Origin: JBHHXR01 sp046757205
GTDB taxonomy: Bacteria; Pseudomonadota; Alphaproteobacteria; Rhodobacterales; Rhodobacteraceae
Direction: 5' to 3'
Assembly (NCBI GenBank): GCA_046757205.1
Contig: JBHHXR010000147.1
Coordinates: 1-8,812, forward strand
Length of the DNA: 8,812 bases
The notes under the pieces: generated by a model
The model's input: the letters and a program-made list of their open reading frames with translations, nothing else
Told to the model about the DNA's origin: nothing
Databases searched by the model: none
Part shown: positions 6,834 to 8,812 of the stretch, piece by piece
Numbering within the stretch: the first letter of the stretch is position 1
Layout: every line of letters starts with the position of its first letter
Program-made: the position numbers and the translations under genes

Positions 6834-8071
6834 GACGATGAGCCTGCTTTTCCACTGGCGGCGCCTTCGAACCAGGCCCGGATAGCGCGCCGTTCATCGT
6901 CTTCCATGAACGAGGCGTTGGCCGGCGGCATGGCGGTGGAGCGCGCCGCCTGCAGGTAGATGTCCCGCGCGCGCACCGCGATTTGGGCATCGGTTTCAAG
7001 CACGACACCATTTGGCGCGGTGACGATGCCCTCCCAGACCGGCTCCGCCGCGTGGCACATCGAGCAGCGGCCGCGCACGGTGTCGGCGATCTCGGTGAAA
7101 CCCTCGGCGGCGGCGAATTTCTGCGCCCGCGGCCCCATGGCTCCGGTCTCGCCGGCCAGCACCTTCGGCATCGATGAAAGCCACATGACGAGGATGAAGA
7201 GGATGGCGGTCAGCGCCCAAGTCCATGCCGGGTCGCCCTTGCGGGCGTGGATGGTGTTGAAATAGTGCCGGATGGTGACGCCCATGAGGAAAACGAGGCT
7301 GGCGATGATCCAGTTGAATTCGGTGGCGAAGGCCAGCGGGTAGTGGTTCGACAGCATAAGAAACACCACCGGCAGTGTCAGGTAGTTGTTGTGGGTCGAG
7401 CGCTGCTTGGCAATCCTGCCATAGACCGCGTCGGGCGTCCGGCCCGCCCTGAGGTCTTCGACGACGATCTTCTGGTTGGGGATGATGACGAAGAAGACAT
7501 TGGCCGTCATGATCGTCGCGGTAATTGCGCCGAGGTGCAGAAACGCCGCGCGGCCGGTGAAGACCTGGGTGTAACCCCAGGCAATGACAACCAGGATGAC
7601 GTAGAGAGCGATCATCAGAAGAGTGTCGCCCCGGTGCAGCATGAACTTGCAGAGCTGGCTGTAGAGCAGCCAGCCCAGCGCCAGCGAGGCGGCGGAAATC
7701 ACCACGCCCTGCAACGGCGTGATGTCCATGACCGCCGGATCGACCAGGTAGAGATCGGCGCCGCCGTAATAAACCAGGCTGAGCAGCGCTATGCCCGACA
7801 GCCACGTGGTATAGCTTTCCCATTTGAACCAGGTCAGGTGTTCCGGCATGGCCTCGGGAGCGACGAGATATTTCCGGATGTGATAAAAGCCGCCGCCGTG
7901 GACCTGCCATTCCTCGCCATGCGCGCCTGCCGGCAGGTTTTCAGCCTTGCGCAGGCCGAGATCGAGGGCGATGAAATAGAACGAGGACCCGATCCAGGCG
8001 ATGCCCGCGATAACGTGCAGCCAGCGCACGGCGAATGTCAGCCCTTCCCAGATAACCGCAAATTCGTCCAT
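6830..8071 (-). CDS. puuD: Membrane-bound cytochrome-c urate oxidase (urate hydroxylase PuuD)
   Basis: This is an integral-membrane urate oxidase that makes 5-hydroxyisourate and passes electrons to a fused cytochrome c rather than using O2 as soluble uricase does. It has 413 residues. About eight membrane segments form the N-terminal domain (DUF989/Urate_ox_N); the first is around 11-37, with the conserved WLHVIAGIAWIGSSFYFIAL block starting at Trp17 and including His19. A conserved RSTHNNYLTLP block precedes the sixth. The C-terminal domain has one heme c site, CSMCH at 336-340, with likely axial Met381 (AMPPAN). The ATG at 8071 was chosen because GGGGAGG lies 5 nt upstream and the family N-terminus starts here. 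The open frame extends 28 codons upstream to 8155, but that part resembles no family sequence. It overlaps guaD by 4 bp. The oxidase domain should lie in the inner membrane, with the heme on the periplasmic side. Confidence 0.94.
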   Translation of the reverse strand: MDEFAVIWEGLTFAVRWLHVIAGIAWIGSSFYFIALDLGLRKAENLPAGAHGEEWQVHGGGFYHIRKYLVAPEAMPEHLTWFKWESYTTWLSGIALLSLVYYGGADLYLVDPAVMDITPLQGVVISAASLALGWLLYSQLCKFMLHRGDTLLMIALYVILVVIAWGYTQVFTGRAAFLHLGAITATIMTANVFFVIIPNQKIVVEDLRAGRTPDAVYGRIAKQRSTHNNYLTLPVVFLMLSNHYPLAFATEFNWIIASLVFLMGVTIRHYFNTIHARKGDPAWTWALTAILFILVMWLSSMPKVLAGETGAMGPRAQKFAAAEGFTEIADTVRGRCSMCHAAEPVWEGIVTAPNGVVLETDAQIAVRARDIYLQAARSTAMPPANASFMEDDERRAIRAWFEGAASGKAGSSS

Positions 8072-8076
8072 TTTCG

Positions 8077-8083
8077 CCTCCCC
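8077..8083 (-). promoter_or_regulatory. Ribosome binding site that decides the puuD start
   Basis: GGGGAGG on the minus strand lies 5 nt before the ATG at 8071. It supports this start over the in-frame ATG at 8155, which has no comparable site and falls inside an inverted repeat. Confidence 0.7.
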
Positions 8084-8118
8084 GAGCCGCAACTGCTTCC
8101 AGAATGTCAGACGTCGCA

Positions 8119-8167
8119 GTTCGGCAAAACCAAATAGATTGTCCAGCACTTTCAAAAAAAGCCGAAC
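8119..8167. repeat. Spaced inverted repeat upstream of puuD, possible operator
   Basis: GTTCGGC at 8119-8125 and its exact reverse complement GCCGAAC at 8161-8167 flank 35 bp. An A-rich stretch lies just inside each arm (AAAACCAAA and AAAAAAA on the plus strand). It sits between the LysR stop and the puuD start, where a promoter/operator would be expected. It could be a regulator site or a long-loop hairpin. The T7 tract (minus strand, 8160-8154) directly after the GTTCGGC arm looks terminator-like, but no adequate stem precedes it. Confidence 0.35.
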
Positions 8168-8188
8168 AATGTGGACGGGAAGCCCCCG

Positions 8189-8812
8189 CTACGGGACGGC
8201 AAGCTCCGCCGCCAGCAGGTCGAACACCACCCGGATGCGCCGGCTGGTGTTCAACGCGCGGTGCGCCACCAGCCAGATCGGGAACATCAGCGGCTCCATG
8301 TCGGGCAGCACCCTGCGCACCTTCGGCTCCGCATCGCCAATATGGCCGTCGAGAATGCCGATCCCCAGCCCCTGCTTCACCATCTCCCACATCACCAGGT
8401 AGTTCTCGGTCAGGATCGGGAAATTGCGCTCCGTCAGATTCAGGCCGAGGGCGTTGAGGCCGTCGAGGAAGGCGCCGGTGCTGTCGATGCTGATGAAATC
8501 GGCGTTGCGCAGGTCGTAGGGCAGCGTCGGGTTGCCGATCCGCTCGAGATAGCGCGGCGCGGCGTAGAGCCGGGCCGGCACGTCCCTTATCTTCCTGGCC
8601 ACCAGGTCCGGCTCCACCGGGCGGAAATTGCGGATCGCGATGTCGGCCTCGCGCCGCCGCAGATCGCTCGCCGTGTTCGAGGTGACGATCTCGATCTCGA
8701 TCCCCGGTTCCGCTGCGCGCAGTTTCCCGACGATCGGCGGCAGCAGGAACGCCGCGTAGACGGCGCTGGCGGCAATGCAGATTTTCCCCTCGATGGACTG
8801 CGACTGACCGGC
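8189..8812 (-). CDS. LysR-type transcriptional regulator, effector-binding part only (N-terminus outside window)
   Basis: The last 207 residues of a LysR-family regulator; the winged-helix DNA-binding domain lies beyond the window edge. The visible part starts in the linker (SQSIEGKICIAASAVYAAFL) and continues through the two-lobed effector domain: TSNTASDLRRREADIAIRN, then AAPRYLERIG, the lobe-crossing LTENYLVMWEMVKQGLGIGI, and WLVAHRALNTSRRIRVVFDLL near the end. These are family-standard blocks. The frame stays open across the window edge, so a GTG at 8617 is internal and not a start. The stop is 117 bp before puuD, with the same orientation. Many LysR genes are divergent from their targets, so the gene order does not prove control of puuD. 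A role in purine or nitrogen control is inferred from context. Confidence 0.9.
   Translation of the reverse strand, partial: AGQSQSIEGKICIAASAVYAAFLLPPIVGKLRAAEPGIEIEIVTSNTASDLRRREADIAIRNFRPVEPDLVARKIRDVPARLYAAPRYLERIGNPTLPYDLRNADFISIDSTGAFLDGLNALGLNLTERNFPILTENYLVMWEMVKQGLGIGILDGHIGDAEPKVRRVLPDMEPLMFPIWLVAHRALNTSRRIRVVFDLLAAELAVP

Noticed and set aside
5499..6959. 486-residue open frame on the plus strand opposite guaD
   Set aside because: Antisense to an intact guanine deaminase with all catalytic residues; no motif or ribosome site of note.
7247..8137. 296-residue open frame on the plus strand opposite puuD
   Set aside because: Charged, low-motif antisense shadow of a clear membrane protein gene.
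8072..8155. 28-codon N-terminal extension of puuD to an ATG at 8155
   Set aside because: It has no ribosome site, overlaps the inverted repeat and does not resemble the family; the ATG at 8071 has GGGGAGG and the expected N-terminus.
8154..8188. Intrinsic terminator after the LysR gene (T7 tract on the minus strand)
   Set aside because: The T-run is real, but no stable stem lies directly before it; the best local stem (CGGG/CCCG) is 4 bp and too far away.
8189..8617. Short LysR-like gene starting at GTG 8617
   Set aside because: The frame is open to the window edge and the upstream residues are standard LysR effector-domain sequence, so the GTG is internal.

Overview
This window reads as chromosomal DNA of a GC-rich alphaproteobacterium. 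Hyphomicrobiales or Rhodobacterales would fit, but the sequence does not settle the order. The evidence is the high-GC codon use, the tight head-to-tail operons, and the membrane-bound cytochrome-c urate oxidase (PuuD), a family best known from such bacteria. There is no sign of a mobile element, phage, CRISPR array, tRNA or rRNA.

Layout. Positions 2-199 on the plus strand hold the last 65 residues of a type I secretion adaptor (HlyD/PrtE family). Everything else is on the minus strand, read right to left. First comes a LysR-type regulator (8812-8189, cut by the window edge and missing its DNA-binding domain). Next are puuD (8071-6830, urate oxidase with a C-terminal cytochrome c) and guaD (6833-5538, guanine deaminase), which overlap by 4 bp. 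After a 202-bp gap comes a complete five-gene ABC importer of the branched-chain amino acid (HAAT/Liv) type: binding protein (5335-4154), two ATPases (4084-3293 and 3296-2592) and two permeases (2588-1575 and 1575-283).

How the genes fit together. GuaD turns guanine into xanthine and PuuD oxidises urate, so they are two separated steps of purine breakdown. Xanthine dehydrogenase, which links them, is not in the window and would be expected nearby. The importer has a Liv-type fold, but its position suggests (by inference) that it takes up a purine, a purine breakdown product or another nitrogen source rather than leucine. The LysR protein is a candidate regulator of the locus. The importer genes are very tightly packed (overlaps of 1 to 4 bp, or a 3-bp gap), except for a 69-bp gap after the binding-protein gene. 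That gap holds a strong stem-loop, a typical arrangement for making more binding protein than membrane components.

Non-coding stretches. All gaps are under 300 bp. The 83-bp gap between the convergent 3' ends (200-282) holds a GC-only imperfect hairpin. The gap at 5336-5537 holds a TATAAT box and the binding-protein ribosome site. The gap at 8072-8188 holds a 7-bp inverted repeat with A/T tracts and the puuD ribosome site. I see no clearly new multi-gene system; the most interesting question is the substrate of the importer.
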